A DNA stretch of 64,000 nucleotides from Rhynochetos jubatus (Eukaryota; Chordata; Aves; Eurypygiformes; Rhynochetidae). Of the stretch, positions 35,614 to 49,000 are shown in pieces. The notes under the pieces are model-generated. The model did no database searches. It had not been told where the DNA came from and saw only the letters and a list, made by a program, of their open reading frames with translations. The stretch covers positions 10,438,664 through 10,502,663 of the forward strand of contig CM050653.1 of NCBI GenBank assembly GCA_027574665.1, in the 5' to 3' direction. How positions within the stretch are numbered: position 1 is the first letter of the stretch; every line of letters starts with the position of its first letter. Both the position numbers and the translations under genes were made by a program.

Positions 35614-36470
35614 TCACATTTTCTGCTCTTCTAGCAAATATTGCCAGTTGCACCATGTTATTCCACTCATAACAGGCCTCCAGGCAGAGTACAAACCACT
35701 AATTAGTTCCCTTTGATTCCAACAATTCAGGCAGTTTTTCACCCTTGTACTAACCCACCCATTGAGACTGAAATATCTGACCTTGAATTCATGGATGCTA
35801 CAGGAGACCATGTCAAAAGTCTTGGTTAGGTCAAAGCAGATAACAACCACTGTTCTTCGCTTATCCACAGAGCTTGTCATTTCATTGTAGAAGGCAGTAA
35901 GGTTGGTCAGGCATGATTAGCCCTTGATTAATCCATGCTGGCTAGTCCCAGTCATCATCTTGTCCTTCACGTGCCCAGTAATAGCTTCCAAGAGAAGACA
36001 CTCCATAGTTTCCTCTGGGATCAAAGTGAAGCGGACCAGACTAGCTCTCTGGAGCGTTCCTTCCTGCCCTTTCTGAAGATGTGTGCAATGCTGGCTTTTC
36101 TCCAGCCTTAACCCCCAGTCTTCACAGCTTTCCAAGAAGATCACATGGACTTTCCGAGATATCAACTACCTTTCTGAGCATCCCTTCCTGTGTCAAGATT
36201 TCTCAAGAGATCCTTGATTCCACTGTCTTCTACTATGGTGGATTGTAGTTTCTCTCCTCGAAAACTGTCTCTACATATGAGGGCTCAGGAGACCTTTTTG
36301 CTGTAGGTCACTAAGACAATACTGAGCAATTCTGCCTATCTGCATTTGCTGTCACTAAATCACCTGCCCCAGTCAGTAACGGGCCCATGTTTTCCTCTTT
36401 TATTTTTTGCTTCTAATGCAGTGGCAGAAGTTCTTTTCGTTGCCTTTGAGGTCCCTTGCATTAGTATATG
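35614..36470 (-). pseudogene. Ancient CR1-type ORF2 fragment, reverse-transcriptase region
   Basis: On the minus strand this fragment encodes part of a CR1-like ORF2 reverse transcriptase. In order it shows remnants of the segment before the RT fingers (near 36340-36440), the motif EAITGHVKDKMMTGTSQHG (near 35930-35990), then ICFDLTKTFDMV, which corresponds to RT motif A and keeps the metal-binding aspartate, then VKNCLNCWNQRELISG and WRPVMSGI. The frames 36165-35917 and 35880-35614 are in the same register, separated by one in-frame stop. Further upstream the frame is broken. Motif C (the YADD-type active site) and the 3' end are absent, so the copy is dead. It is clearly older than the other CR1 copies. 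Confidence 0.85.
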
Positions 36471-39400
36471 TTCAGTACAATTATATATGTTGATACGAGT
36501 ACAGGAACCTGATTTAACTCATTATCTGGATTCCACTTTTCCTTCTGAATTCTAAGTGTGTTTGAACTGAATTCAGAGAATTCTGTCCCTAGGAAGAACC
36601 ATCAGGCCGTAGCAGCAAATTCCCTGTGTAATTCATCTATATTGTACAATGGTACTGGCCTGGGATAGTCTCCTTTTGCCTTAAAAATAGTCTTCTTGTG
36701 AACACATTCCTTATTTCCGACGCAGTCCTTCTTTGGTTCATTGTTCTGGCTCATAAATTGCCATAGTCCATACCTTGGCACCATATGGTGTCATTTATAG
36801 TTTCTGCAAGGTATTTGCTTCTAAATCATACCAGCTGCACAGCTATAAATTAAATGTGCAATGCTATCATGACTGGTGGTGTCTAAATTTCTGAAAATCT
36901 GTTTCACGCTGGTGAGTCTGGGTGCACTGAGAATTGCACACTAAGATTCACTGCTTCACAGCATTTTTCCATCTTGCCTTTCTGAAGAGTCTGAAATAAT
37001 TTTTTTTTTATTTTATTTTTTATTTTTTGGACATCATGGACTTTATTTTTCCTAACTAAAGATATTTCTTGGGAGGATTTTAAGATTCTTTTTTTACGTG
37101 CAGCAATTGCAAAGGCAACAATGTCTGAGACCTCAGAGCTCTTGTGGTCTTACAGCATTATGTTATCTCAAAGCACCTCAGTGTCTTGAAATAAGTATTC
37201 AGTCGATCTAAAAAAACTTTCGGTCTTCAGAACCAAAGCTCCAGGGTTTTTGATCTCAACTCTTTAAGTCTTTCCTTAACCTTAAAGGCTTTAGATTTCG
37301 TAACTTCTCTGTTAATAGACCTTATTACTAGAACAAGCAGGGTCAAAACCTGAGATTCTGTTTCCTCATTTCAAATAACTCTATCTGCTTATTTATTTAT
37401 TACACCTTCTAATTTTTTCTTCTAAGGACAGCAAGTAACAGCAGAAGTATTACTTCTTTGGTCCTTCTTTACTTGAAGTTTGCCAAGAGGTCATTAAAAC
37501 ATATCTGAGAAATGAATGTATTATTGAAGTTACTAGCATGTGACCCCTGATGTTCCCATAGCCTTTTCATTAGACAGTCAGGACTAAACACTCTGAGAAC
37601 TGTTGTATAAGGATCTACTCAAAAAGGACAGGTAAATGACCTGTAAGACAATTATTTTTTTTTAATAAGTCTGTAAAATAAACAGTTGGGAATTCTGTAT
37701 ATCTCCAGAATGTAAAGCATTGCTGGTTCCAGAGGAAACAATTTGGAGCCCTCGTTATGGACCAAGCACAGACATTATGTTCCATGCTGACCTTCTGCTT
37801 TGCATTTCCTTTGTAAATACCAGTCCACTTCACACCTTGACTCCACCCCACAGTCCTCCTGACTGCCAAATCTGTGCCTGAATGGATGAGCCAGAGGAGG
37901 AAGAAGCAAAAGGTCCAACCTCAAGCAGCAAATGAAGGTAACATGAGCTAGATTTGTGAAAGAAGAACCTTTGGCATGGAGATTTCTACACAGTACTGGA
38001 GTGGAATTCTGGTAAGAAGCATTAAGATAAGTTCAAGAAAAAAATAATTACTAAATGTGAGATCTCTCAGATTGCAGAACAGTCCTGCTGGAAGTAGTGA
38101 GAGCAGAATGGTTTGGGTTTTATCATTCAATTGCTTCATATGGAAGTGTATTTACACTGTCAACAGCAAGCATTTCCTTTTAAAAAAATTGCTGCTATAC
38201 ATGTATGTCAAGCAGTCTGCATTTAAGAAAGCAAAAGATAATATTTGCTTTCTCACCCATCCTGTTTCTTGTTATTATTTTGCTTACCAGTGGGACCAGG
38301 TTTATTGCCTTTTTTTCTACAGACGGAAAAGAGAAGAATTGGAAAATGCATAGTGTTTATAATGTTACAGAGGTTTGGAGGGGTTTTTTTCTTCCTTCAG
38401 AGAGTAAAGATCAGAATGAAATTGTCTTCAGCAATTTGAATGTTTTATCTTTCTTAAATGGAAGAACACCTGAAGTGCTGAGGAGTAATTTGCTGCAGAA
38501 TGTGCAACATTACATTGCAGGGAGTATATTTCTCTAGGAACTATTTTCCTCTTATGGCAGATATGTAACTGCCACTAATGACAACAGAAACTACACATTT
38601 ACCATAGGAAACTGACTGCCATGTCTTGCCCTGATATGGCCATTTTGCTACAACGGTATTTCAATCAATTCATATCCCTTACTAACCACAGGGATATCCC
38701 ATACACACAGTGTTTATTCAACAAGAATATACACATACAGAAACACAGATATTTAGCATTGTTGCATACTAATACCTACAGCTTAGCAGCATAATTTCTA
38801 AGGGAAAGCACATCTATACGCATACATGAAAGAATACTTGATATAAAATTGGGCTGGAAATCAGCAGATGTTTTAAAACAAGTATTTGTTGGAGAAGGGA
38901 ATGTAACATTACCCAATGTGCAACACCTGAGAAGCAGAGAGGCTTTTGGTCAACTCTAAGTGTGCTATAGCCAAGCATCTCGGCAAAGCTGAGCTCACTC
39001 TGCAAGCCTGGTTCTTCATGGCTGCTTAAGGGCCCCAGCAGGACTTTGTTCGTAGCTGGCAGCCCAGAAGACTTATCTTAGCAAATTTGGCAGCAAGCAG
39101 AGATACATGAAGTATCTTTTAACAGGCTACATTGGATAACAGAACCATTTAACCTGGCACTTTGTCTGGGCTAATTAGCCCTGCAGAGAAGATCAGTTCA
39201 AAACGTCGTTACGTCACCAACCTGCTGCTCGTACCTGAGCCAGCTCACTAAGTGCTAGCTTGGTTATCTGTTCAGGGTGCTGCTATTGTGGGATGTTAGT
39301 GATGTATCCCAAGTAATCAGCACACAGACCAGGGGACAAAGGACATGAGCTCATGGGAATACATGGAAAGAAGTAAAAATCTCATTTTCTATTTTGTTTA

Positions 39401-42400
39401 GTCTCTCCAAAATATATTTCTCTTTGAAACAGATAACTAACCTCTTAACAGGACAAACCTATTTTCAAATCTTAGGGTTATATGAAGGCAAAGTAATGCA
39501 AGAAACTCTATGAATACATTTCATAGGCATGTAAATTATTTATCCCTGAAAATCACTAGAGCTATTTTAAAAATGTCCATAGGCCATCTATTTTCAGGTA
39601 CATGGCTCTGGCCTTAGCACCACTGCTAGTTTTTCTTGGCTTGTGATGATAGATTTTTCTAATTCACATAGAAAGCTGGACAACAAATGGAGAAAAATAC
39701 TGTAGAAATAGAATAAAAATCTCAACTATCTTTTAGCTAATTCACCTTCTAGCAATGTGATTTAATTACATTATAATAGGCTGGATGCAAATGATTTAAA
39801 ATAATGTCTAATTCTAAAAATACAGAAGAAAGCAAAAGGCACTAAAAAGTATTTTTCTAGGACATAACCTCAGCCATCTAAACTGTAAACATCCTGTCCA
39901 GTACTGCTGGGAGAGAAGTACTGGAGATAGCTGTGAATGGTAGAGTTGCTTTGTTCTGATATTATGTTAAATTAGCCCAGGAATTCTTTACTTTCTTTCT
40001 GCATTTGCCATAATCACTCTCTGTTCCTTTAAAAAAGTGTCTGAGCTTGTAAGATTCTATGATTTAAATTGATGTTAACTACTTTCACAGTCACAGAAGA
40101 TCATCAGCTCAAAACAATGGGTGGCTGAGCACTTTGTCAGAACAAGGTGACTCACCACATGAGAAAATGTGGGCTTATTTCATACTGGTTATTTTCACTT
40201 ACTAGTATTAGCAGGCACGAACACTTACGGGTACCAATGTATTGTGCTTTCCAAGCTCAGAAGTAGATGCAAAGAAAACTCTGAATCATCAGAGCTTAGG
40301 GCTCTGTCTCTGCTTTCCATGGATCACCTTTGATCCAAGCTTTTGCATGAGTTACGTTGGGCACTACCCTGGCACTGAACAGAGAGTGTGTGGAGTATCA
40401 AAGGAAGAAAGCAAGCAAAAGTGATCAAGGCAAGCACTTGGAGGTTGCCAAGGAGTAGGACATAAAGGGGCCACATGTAACGACTGGCCCTATCTAATAA
40501 GTACCTGGCTGACATTTTGAACTCGGATTTTTTCTGTTTCATTTCTTTTTTAGAGAAAAGATATTGCCACCACCATCTATTTCTATTGCGTTCAGATCCA
40601 ACGTACTGTTGTGTTAAGTGATGTAAAGACCAAAAAAACCCACAAAAACACCCAAATAAAACCAAAAACTGCTAACTAGAAAAGCTGCATCATGGACTCA
40701 TGCTAAATCACGGTTCAGAGTTCAGGCTCACACTTTATCATCTCTGTAAAGACACATGTAGATCAAGAAGGAAAAGCTTGGAGATATCCTGGATACCTAT
40801 CTGAAAATAACGGAAACAAAGGTATCTACCTCTCTGTACCGACTACAAGGGAATGTAAAGTGACTAACCCAGACTTACATGTCTAACTTTCGATGTTTCG
40901 ATTACGGCAGATAAATGTGCTCCATACTGTGAAAGAAAAAAGTGACTTAGAAGGATGGAGCAGAGTACAATCAAATATATGCATCATTATTTTTTATTAT
41001 TATAAAAGAAGAATTGTAAACACCATCTATATTCATCTGTCCCCAACCTGCCCACTGGTAAGTGATTTATGTTGACACATATTATGAGACAAGATTTGTA
41101 AAAGAAGGCAACAGTTTTTATACAATGGATTATACAGTTCACTTGCATTTAACAGTGGGTCCAAAAAAAGTCTTTTCATTATTATAGCCCTTCCTTCTTC
41201 CACATTCTTAAGGATTAGAACTGTAAGAATATTATCATACAGAGAAGATGTGCTAAGGCAAAGACAGATTTTAAAAAGTCATTTGAAGAAGAATATACTG
41301 GCCATCAGGTCCGTCCTAGGAGCCCCAAGTCTCAGTTTAGCTAAGGAAAAATGCTATTATTTTTACTAGAAAAACAAAAAAAGAGAAAATTATAAAATCA
41401 GAGTCATTACATAATGTACTTATTCAAATAACAGGTCAAGATAAACACTGATTATACCACTCTGTGAGAACGATTTGCATTCTAGCACATGCACACAGTA
41501 AATTAGAGTTTGGGGTGCTATCAAACACAAACTCCTAAGAGGAATCGTTACGTTTCCTGGTCCTCATCAAGTAATTCAATCAGTGCAGAGTTCAAACTGA
41601 GCCAAGTCCTAACACAAAAATATATTGTAAGTCCATTACAGGAATGACTCAAGTGAAGGTTGACCACCTGGGAGTTACACCTCTAGTCATCATGGCAATC
41701 TCAGCTGGCATTAGAGTTAAACCAGACAAATCATAACATCTACTTCGCATAGTCATGCACCACTTCCCTATCTCTGCAATCAACCGAGCAATCCCTTCTG
41801 AATTTCTTCCTATGGAACACGTAAACCAATGCGCTTCTGCATGCCCTTGTAACAACCTGCATTTGTTAGAACTGCAGAGTCCAATAACCTTCAGTGCAGA
41901 TGAAAAAGCCAATAAAAATACTGATTAAGGTGAAAGAAATGGCTTTGCCAGTAAAGCACACTGGAGAACCAGTACTTCAGTTCTTGTGCGCTGATTGCCA
42001 CACATCTGATAAGATCATGATTCATCATCAACTGCTTTATTGTAAAACCATAGAAAAAGGATGAGAGAAAACAGCTGAGATGTTGGTGAGAAATCTAATA
42101 TGACAGAAAAACAGGAGCACAAAAAAACAAACACAGGGACATTCAGAACAAACTCCCTGAATCTGCTTTCAATGGAAGATACTGGGTTGTGGGCTTTTTT
42201 GGCTCCCAGTCGAAATCGAAGAAAAGACAGGATAAACTCATCTGCTTGAGAAAAGAAAGCTGTTTGTGGAAAAAATGGAGAAGGCAGCAGAAAGATTCTT
42301 CAGCATTTCCTGGACAGGGAGCAAAGTCAGCAACTTGGAAGTGTACCGATAAGTGGCAGTGTGGGAATCGCTTCCAGGGACCACCTGCAGCAGTGGTGGC

Positions 42401-43597
42401 TGTGCCCTGCCAGTTGCTGGTGGCCCATGGGATACCCCCATTGCCAACACCTGGCTGCCACCTACGTCCTTTTTAGTGGCTTGATTTCTGCGCTCTCCAA
42501 TAGGGGTTTACATTTTCATGCTTCATCCCCTGACCTCACATCCTAGGGATGACATCCCCCACAGAACACAAAAGCATATAAATGTGGTAAAAGTTATTAC
42601 ATGAGGCTTGGGAGAAGAGTTTTTCCCCCCTAGTGTCAAGTTAAAGGGGGTTCCAGGTGAGAGGAAGCCAGCTGTAGCTGCCAGCATAAAAAGGCAGCTA
42701 TTTGAACCTAATTTGTTATTTTTTTTCCAGCAACCTAAAAAGCCTTCAGTTAACTAAAGGCTAAGTGACACTCAGAAGAAAATTAAAAAAACTGTACAGA
42801 GAGAAGGACGCTTTTTAGTCCCTCTAAAGTGAAATGCTGTGAACCATACAATTCCAATTTCAACCTCCCACTTAAGTATTCATGTAGATAGCCTTTGCAC
42901 TGCAGTGGGAGTAAAGGCGCTCCCAAAGTCACAGTAATATAGCTCTTTCTCATGGCAATATACTTCAAAGGAATAGGTTTACAGATCTACTTACAGGTGC
43001 TTAGGATCGATTTGGAAATGTGTGAGGCATCAAGGCTCAGCTGACCTCACAGATTAAACACGATATGTCATTTCTACAGTAACTTGGCAAAACCTTCCCA
43101 TCAATCTTGGGTTTAGTTAACCAAACAGTAAATAGGAACTTCTGGCTGGTTGCAAGTGGCTCCGTAAAATATTTGATCATCAGAGGACTCAGCCACTCTG
43201 CGAAGTATGTCACAAAACCAGAAGTAACAAAGATTATAGCAACAGCCACTAGTGCGAAAGAAGAAAAAAGATCAATAAATATGGAGACCTAAACTGCAGG
43301 AGCATTTTTGGTTTTAAATTTTATGCAGTCAGATCAATTAAGAAATGTACCTGTAATCTAACAGAATGATGTCATGAAAGATGGAGAGAATAGGAAAGAA
43401 AGGTTCAGACTCAGCAATGTTACAATGAGATACTCTAGAGTTAATGACATCATTTCTCACAGGTAAGTACAATGTAAAAATAGTTATACAGTCTTTTGAA
43501 GTTAAAAATACTACAGATACTTCTATTAACTAAAGAGGAGTTTGTCTGTATGAAAAGTATTACACTTGAACCTTAATAGTCCCCTTGGAACACTTTA
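36471..43597. other. Unique non-coding DNA with low-complexity tracts
   Basis: A T-rich stretch with interspersed A lies at 37000-37028 and a CAAAA-rich stretch at 40631-40668. A GC-richer patch spans about 42350-42490. Chance frames occur at 38205-38537, 40324-40665 and 42189-42476; none resembles a protein. A donor-like ACAG|GTAAGT lies at 43459 without a convincing acceptor. Confidence 0.45.
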
Positions 43598-44250
43598 TTT
43601 AGGCATGAGCCGGCAGTGTGCACTGGCAGCCCAGAAAGCCAACTGTACCCTGGGCTGTATCAGAAGTGTGGCGAGCAGGTCGAGGGAGGGGATTCTCCCC
43701 CTCTACTCTGCTCTTGTGAGACCCCACCTGCAGTGCTGTGTCCAGCTGTGGAGCCCTCAACATAAGAAGGATATAGACCAGTTGGAACGAGTCCAGAGGA
43801 GGCCATGAAGATGCTCAGAGGGCTGGAGCACCTCTGCTATGGGGACAGGCTGAGAGAGTTGGGCTTGTTCAGCCTGGAGAAGAGAAGGCTCCAGGGAGAC
43901 CTTATAACACCTTCCAGTACCTGAAGGGGGCTACAAGGAAGCTGATGGGGGAACTTTTTACAAGGGCCTGTAGTGACAGGACAAGGGGTAATGGGTTTAA
44001 ACTGAAAGCAGGGAGATTTAGATTGGATATCAGGAGGAAGTTCTTTTCGGATAGGGTGGTGAGGCACTGGAACAGGTTGCCCAGAGAAGCTGTGGATGCC
44101 CCATCCCTGGGAGTGTTCAAGGCCAGGCTGGATGAGGCTTGGAGCCACCTGGTCTAGTGGAGGGTGTCCCTGCCCATGGCAGGGGGTTGGAACTACATGA
44201 TCTTTAAGGTCCCTTCCAACCCAAACCATTCTGTGATTCTATGACGCTAT
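43598..44250 (+). mobile_element. CR1 LINE, 5'-truncated, ORF2 C-terminus plus intact 3' end
   Basis: Plus-strand CR1 of about 0.65 kb, the longest of the tail-containing copies here. It opens in ORF2 at [20 protein letters not shown] (43605-43664), continues through [19 protein letters not shown], and ends in the full avian CR1 tail: CCCATGGCAGGGGGTTGG, GATCTTTAAGGTCCC and ATTCTGTGATTCTATGA. The coding part is interrupted by stops and frame changes, so it is non-autonomous. It shares many specific bases with the copy at 17219 and differs from it at only a small fraction of sites, which suggests a fairly recent common source. Confidence 0.97.
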
Positions 44251-45884
44251 GTAAGGAGAAGGTGGGAATAGTCAGGATGAATTCAGCAAAGGTAAAACAT
44301 GTCTCACCAACCTCACTGACAGCTACAATAAAATAAATGGATTTGTGGATGTGCAAAAATGTGTTTCTCCCTTTTAAGTGCAGTATCACCAGTAAAGAGA
44401 GCATGCTTAGAAATAATACTATCTTCAAATTTTTGGTCATGATACAGCTTCAAATTTCACCATACACTGTAGCGAGAAGCCTTTCTTCATGGCACCAATG
44501 TAGCAAAACCCACCTAAAAAACTTGAATCTACATCAGCACAAAATTACTTTTTATTCTGAAACACAAAATCCTATTTCTCTTTTTCCTTCACGAGCACTA
44601 GTATTGACAAACTCTGATAATACGTCAGGTTAAACAGCAATGCTTCTAATAAAGCCTTTGATGAAATGAGATTCAAAATACTTCACCACATAACTGTTAA
44701 TGGCCCAAAGCCACAGAGTGGCTCCAATGGTTCCTTTCCACCAGAACTGAAAGAGCTCTCCAGCACTGCTCTTCCTTCACCAGAAGTCATCACACGTAGG
44801 AAGCCATACATTTGTCTCTCCTGTCCCCACCATAGAACAGATATACAGTTGCTGACAGTTGCAAATTTTGTTCTTCACTGACTGTCTCCATAATAATATC
44901 AGAATGCCAACAAAAATCAGCAGCAGAAGCCAGCTTATGGCTGCAGAGAAGCTCTGAAAAGCTACGGATGTTTTCAGCTCTACCCTCCACTGAAGGCAGA
45001 CCTTCCACTTCCCTGGGCTGTGCAAAACTTTAGGTGTTATCCCTCTCCGAAATGCAATTTTGGATTGCAATAAACGTATTTTAAAACCATTTCTAGCCTT
45101 CAAGGATTGTCCCTTCATCCTAGACAAGGGATTATTAGGCTTATATGTGAGCCACGTGGTTGGCCAACTCTAGACTTGACTGTTTTGATTCACTGTGTCT
45201 AAAACTAAATCTGAAGATACTGCACTGCTCTTTGAGAAATAGAAATTAATTTAAACAGACAGTAATTATGGGAGAAAAAGCACTAATTGCAGTAATAGGG
45301 TGGAATCACCAAAAAATGATGATTACTTTGCACTGTAAGGGTGAAACAAAGCATCGGTTGGTGCCATTAAAGTCACAAGGAAAACTGAGTTTCCCTTTGC
45401 CTTTTAGAGAACGATATGGTACAGCAACCCTGACAGAAACACAAATGTTTATTTTACATAAATGTTAATTTATGCAGCATAGATGGGATTAATTCTTCTT
45501 TAGAGATACACGAGATGACAACCAAAATTAGGCAAAACAAATTTTTTTCTATATTTTCAGAATTTGTCACAATTATTGGAGCACGTGCTGACCTTGTAAA
45601 GACTGAAAAATACAAAGAGTTGCTCTGCTGTAAGTAGCAAGAGCTACATTATGACAATGAAGTAAATAGAAGGTAAAAAAAAAACCCGCAAACCATCACC
45701 ATGAGAATATACACTTTCTAGTGATAAGGAAAATAAAATTTAAAAAACCCAAATAACTCTGACTTCCTGCCACTATTAATGAAATTTCACTTATCTTTTC
45801 TATTTAGCAGCTATCAGTCTTCATATATCAAATTTAATTTTTCACAGTTACACATTATTTTTCAGTTGTATCAATAAATTAACC
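44251..45884. other. Unique non-coding DNA, nothing recognised
   Basis: AT-rich unique sequence with an A-run near 45676-45685. Overlapping minus-strand frames at 44777-45127 have no family resemblance. No gene or repeat was recognised. Confidence 0.5.
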
Positions 45885-45960
45885 TCATGGATTGTAAAGC
45901 CAGATGGGACCACTATGATCATCTAATCTGACCTCATAAACCAAAGAACATTTTTCTTGA
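45885..45960 (-). mobile_element. Old CR1-like 3' tail, amniote type
   Basis: The sequence GCCAGATGGGACCACTATGA followed by TCATCTAATCTGACCTC resembles the reverse complement of the 3' end of CR1-type LINEs common in turtles and also present as old copies in birds. It is short and diverged; the right boundary is a guess. Confidence 0.5.
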
Positions 45961-45979
45961 TTAAGTTCAAGCTGAGAGA

Positions 45980-46011
45980 GTGTGTGCGCATGCGTGCACA
46001 TGTATACATAT
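45980..46011. repeat. 32-nt alternating purine-pyrimidine run, Z-DNA prone
   Basis: From GTGTGTGCGCATGCG to ACATGTATACATAT every step alternates purine and pyrimidine for 32 nt. The central GTGTGTGCGCATGCGTGCAC part is favourable for left-handed Z-DNA. It includes the palindrome CGCATGCG. Confidence 0.9.
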
Positions 46012-49000
46012 CTATGTATGTCTTTTAATTGATTGCGTACAATTATAACAACTTCAGTTCTGATCCAAAAACTGGATCTGCTAAATCCATTGAAACATGG
46101 ATCACAGCCTTAAGGTTGACACTTCCAAAAAACCAGAAATGCATTTTTCTTTTTTTGGTTATTTGACTGCCAAGTTGGAAAGATGGTGGCAGCTGCCTTT
46201 TAATATACAGCATATGTATTTCAGTGTGAGAAAAGAATCAACATTTGAAAATTAAAATTCATCATTACCTTTTACTTATAGCACCTGAATAATTGTTAAA
46301 ACCAACTAATTACCTGCATAGCAGAAAGCACATTTAATTAGCTGCTCATAAACAGTACATTTTGAAAACCCTCCGGGGGGGATCGGTGCAGAAATCCCAT
46401 TAGCCAAAGTTATGCGTGAATTTGAGCATTTCTTCGAAAATATACACTGGAGACCATTTTTATGCATATTAGCTTTTCTCTTCAAAGTACTTTCCCTCTT
46501 CTACGTGCATATGAATGAAAAGATTTGTCCACCTACAGGGGTACAGGTTTTTATGAATGGAGGAATAGTGGGATTTTTGCCTCTTGTAACCGAGGTAAAT
46601 GACAAGGATGTCGAGCATTTTTCTTTTATAGATTCAGGGAAAGGCTACAGAAATTACAGCATCAGGATGGGACAGGGAATGGAAAATTTATATGCAAGAG
46701 ATCACTTTCAGTCAGAGAGGAACTGAGAACACAGTCATTAGGTTTTGGAATTTGCCAGGTAGCTGTGTCTCTGAGCATGAGTCATTCAAAACCTGCTCCC
46801 GTGTTTGCTACAACACTAAGACAATAGCGCAACAGTGGAAAAACACACAACCTCCTCTTGCCCTAGCAACATTATGGACACTGAGAAACACACAAACACA
46901 CACGTACACCACCCCTGTCTCTCACATGCATTCACCCGATCCAATTTTCTCTCCATCCCAAAATGAAGCTGCAGCTAACTTACTGAAGCAAAGAAATGTA
47001 TGGTTTCTGTCTCTTTTAAAAGGAAGAAGTTATCTGGATTCCCTCTTGATGAAGTAACGTCAATCCTTGTCTACCTTATTCCTTTACTGCAGAAATTGTC
47101 ACCTACAAAATTAATGGTCCCTTTCAGAGAAGAGTGCCTATCTCAAAGCATTTATCTGATAGAGCTAGTAACATTTTTCCAAAGAACCATCCTCCATCAG
47201 GAAATGTTGTTGCATTGAAATTGAAAGTTTTAAGTGAACATGTTGATTTTTATAGTATTTGACAGGAAAATTCAAAGGCTTCAAATAAAAATGGAACTTT
47301 GGGCTTTCTTACTTGATTTTGTCCTGATGACACAATCTTGTCCTATTTCTATTTGCACTTGTTTTAAAACTTAATTTCTAAATAATGCAATATTGTTTCC
47401 TATAATTCAATATTGTATTCTAATGTGCTGACATTGTCAGGCTGAACTGTTTTCACATTCCTGAAATGAAATTTTCAGTAACAGTGCTCTAGATGTTCTT
47501 GGAATTTCTTCTTTAAGTTGCAACATTTTATGTCAATGCAGATTGAAAGGAAGTTGAAATATTGGCATTTCTCTGAAGAATAATTTTTATTATTAGATCA
47601 ATTGTCTAATAACTATATAAGTAGGCCAGTTCATGTAGACAGTTCCATACATATAGTGGTTGGGTTTCCTTTCTCTCTCTCTTGGTACAGACATTTCAGT
47701 GTCTTCTGGAATGCATACAACACATGGAAAACTTCCATATAACACATGTTCACATATGAATTACCTGCAGTCTATACACATTAATGTTTTTCTTGCTTAA
47801 AGAAGGAATTTTTAATTAAACTATTTCTATCTGGGTTTAGTAAATTATTTGGAGCTATAATACATATATATTTTTGCATTTGTGTGTACATCTCTGTATA
47901 AACATTCAAACCCATCCCAAACACCACTGTTAAAAGAGGTTTTCACTATACATTTGTTTGCTAGGTTTTATACCTCACGTGATGAGTTGTGATTTGCGAT
48001 GACTTAAGAAAACTTTAGGTAAATCCCTTGTTGAAAGCCTTCCAGCTAGACTCTCTAAGTGATATTTTAGAAGCTGTAGCCAAATTTATTCCTGTATTAT
48101 TGATCTACTATAACCAAAACAGCTGCATTTACTGAATCACAAAGGTAGTTTGTCTCTTGTGGTTTCTACATTAATATGCAATTTTATGGTAGTCTTAGGC
48201 ACTGCTTATACTGCAATAACAGTGTCAAATAGCCTAATTATAACGTGATTGATTCCCTGGTCAGAAGAGGTGAAAAGTTGTTGAGTAGGCAAGATGATGA
48301 ATGGATGAGACCTCACGGTTTGCCTGGAAACACTAAATCCCTCAGCAGACTTGTTTTATCTTAGGTAGCATACAGTGATAGTGTTTGGAAAAAGCTACAC
48401 ATTTCACGTGTCGTTTTGCCAAGACTCAGACACCCACTGACCATGCTGTGGGCCAGTTTCCTGGCTCGGTTGGTACAGCATGAACAGAGACAGCTCTGTT
48501 ACCTCCTTTTCTTTGCCTTTGAAACATAAAGCTCTATGCATATAAAGCCACACTCTCCCCTCCTTCAGATCAGCAGTTTTTCTTCTGCCTTTATTCAGCC
48601 AAAATTCATGTTGTTTATCCTTAAGAATTAAATTAAAAAGAAAAAAACAAAGGAAGGATCGGTCAGACCCAACATGTCTCTAGCCATGAATTAAAAAAGT
48701 TTATCTTTCTGACACTTCTCAGATAAAGCTCGTGACCATTCACACTCTCTAAACTGAGCAGAAATTTAATTTGAAAAGCTTCACAAATTCTGTGGCACAA
48801 AAGACAAAATATTGCAGAACACAGAAGAAACATTTGTTGATATTTTTAGTCTATACATAGTAAGGAATAAAGATATATTTTTTATAGCACTTTGAAGTTA
48901 TGAAAATCATAATTAGCTCTGTGGAATTTCTCATGATAGCATTAGTTGTGATGCAATAATTTATGATAAATAAGTTCCTTATGAGCCCCTTCATAATATT

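Noticed and set aside
40051-40066. An ATTCTATGATTT string resembling a CR1 terminal octamer.
   Set aside because: No other CR1 tail sequence is next to it; a match this short is expected by chance.
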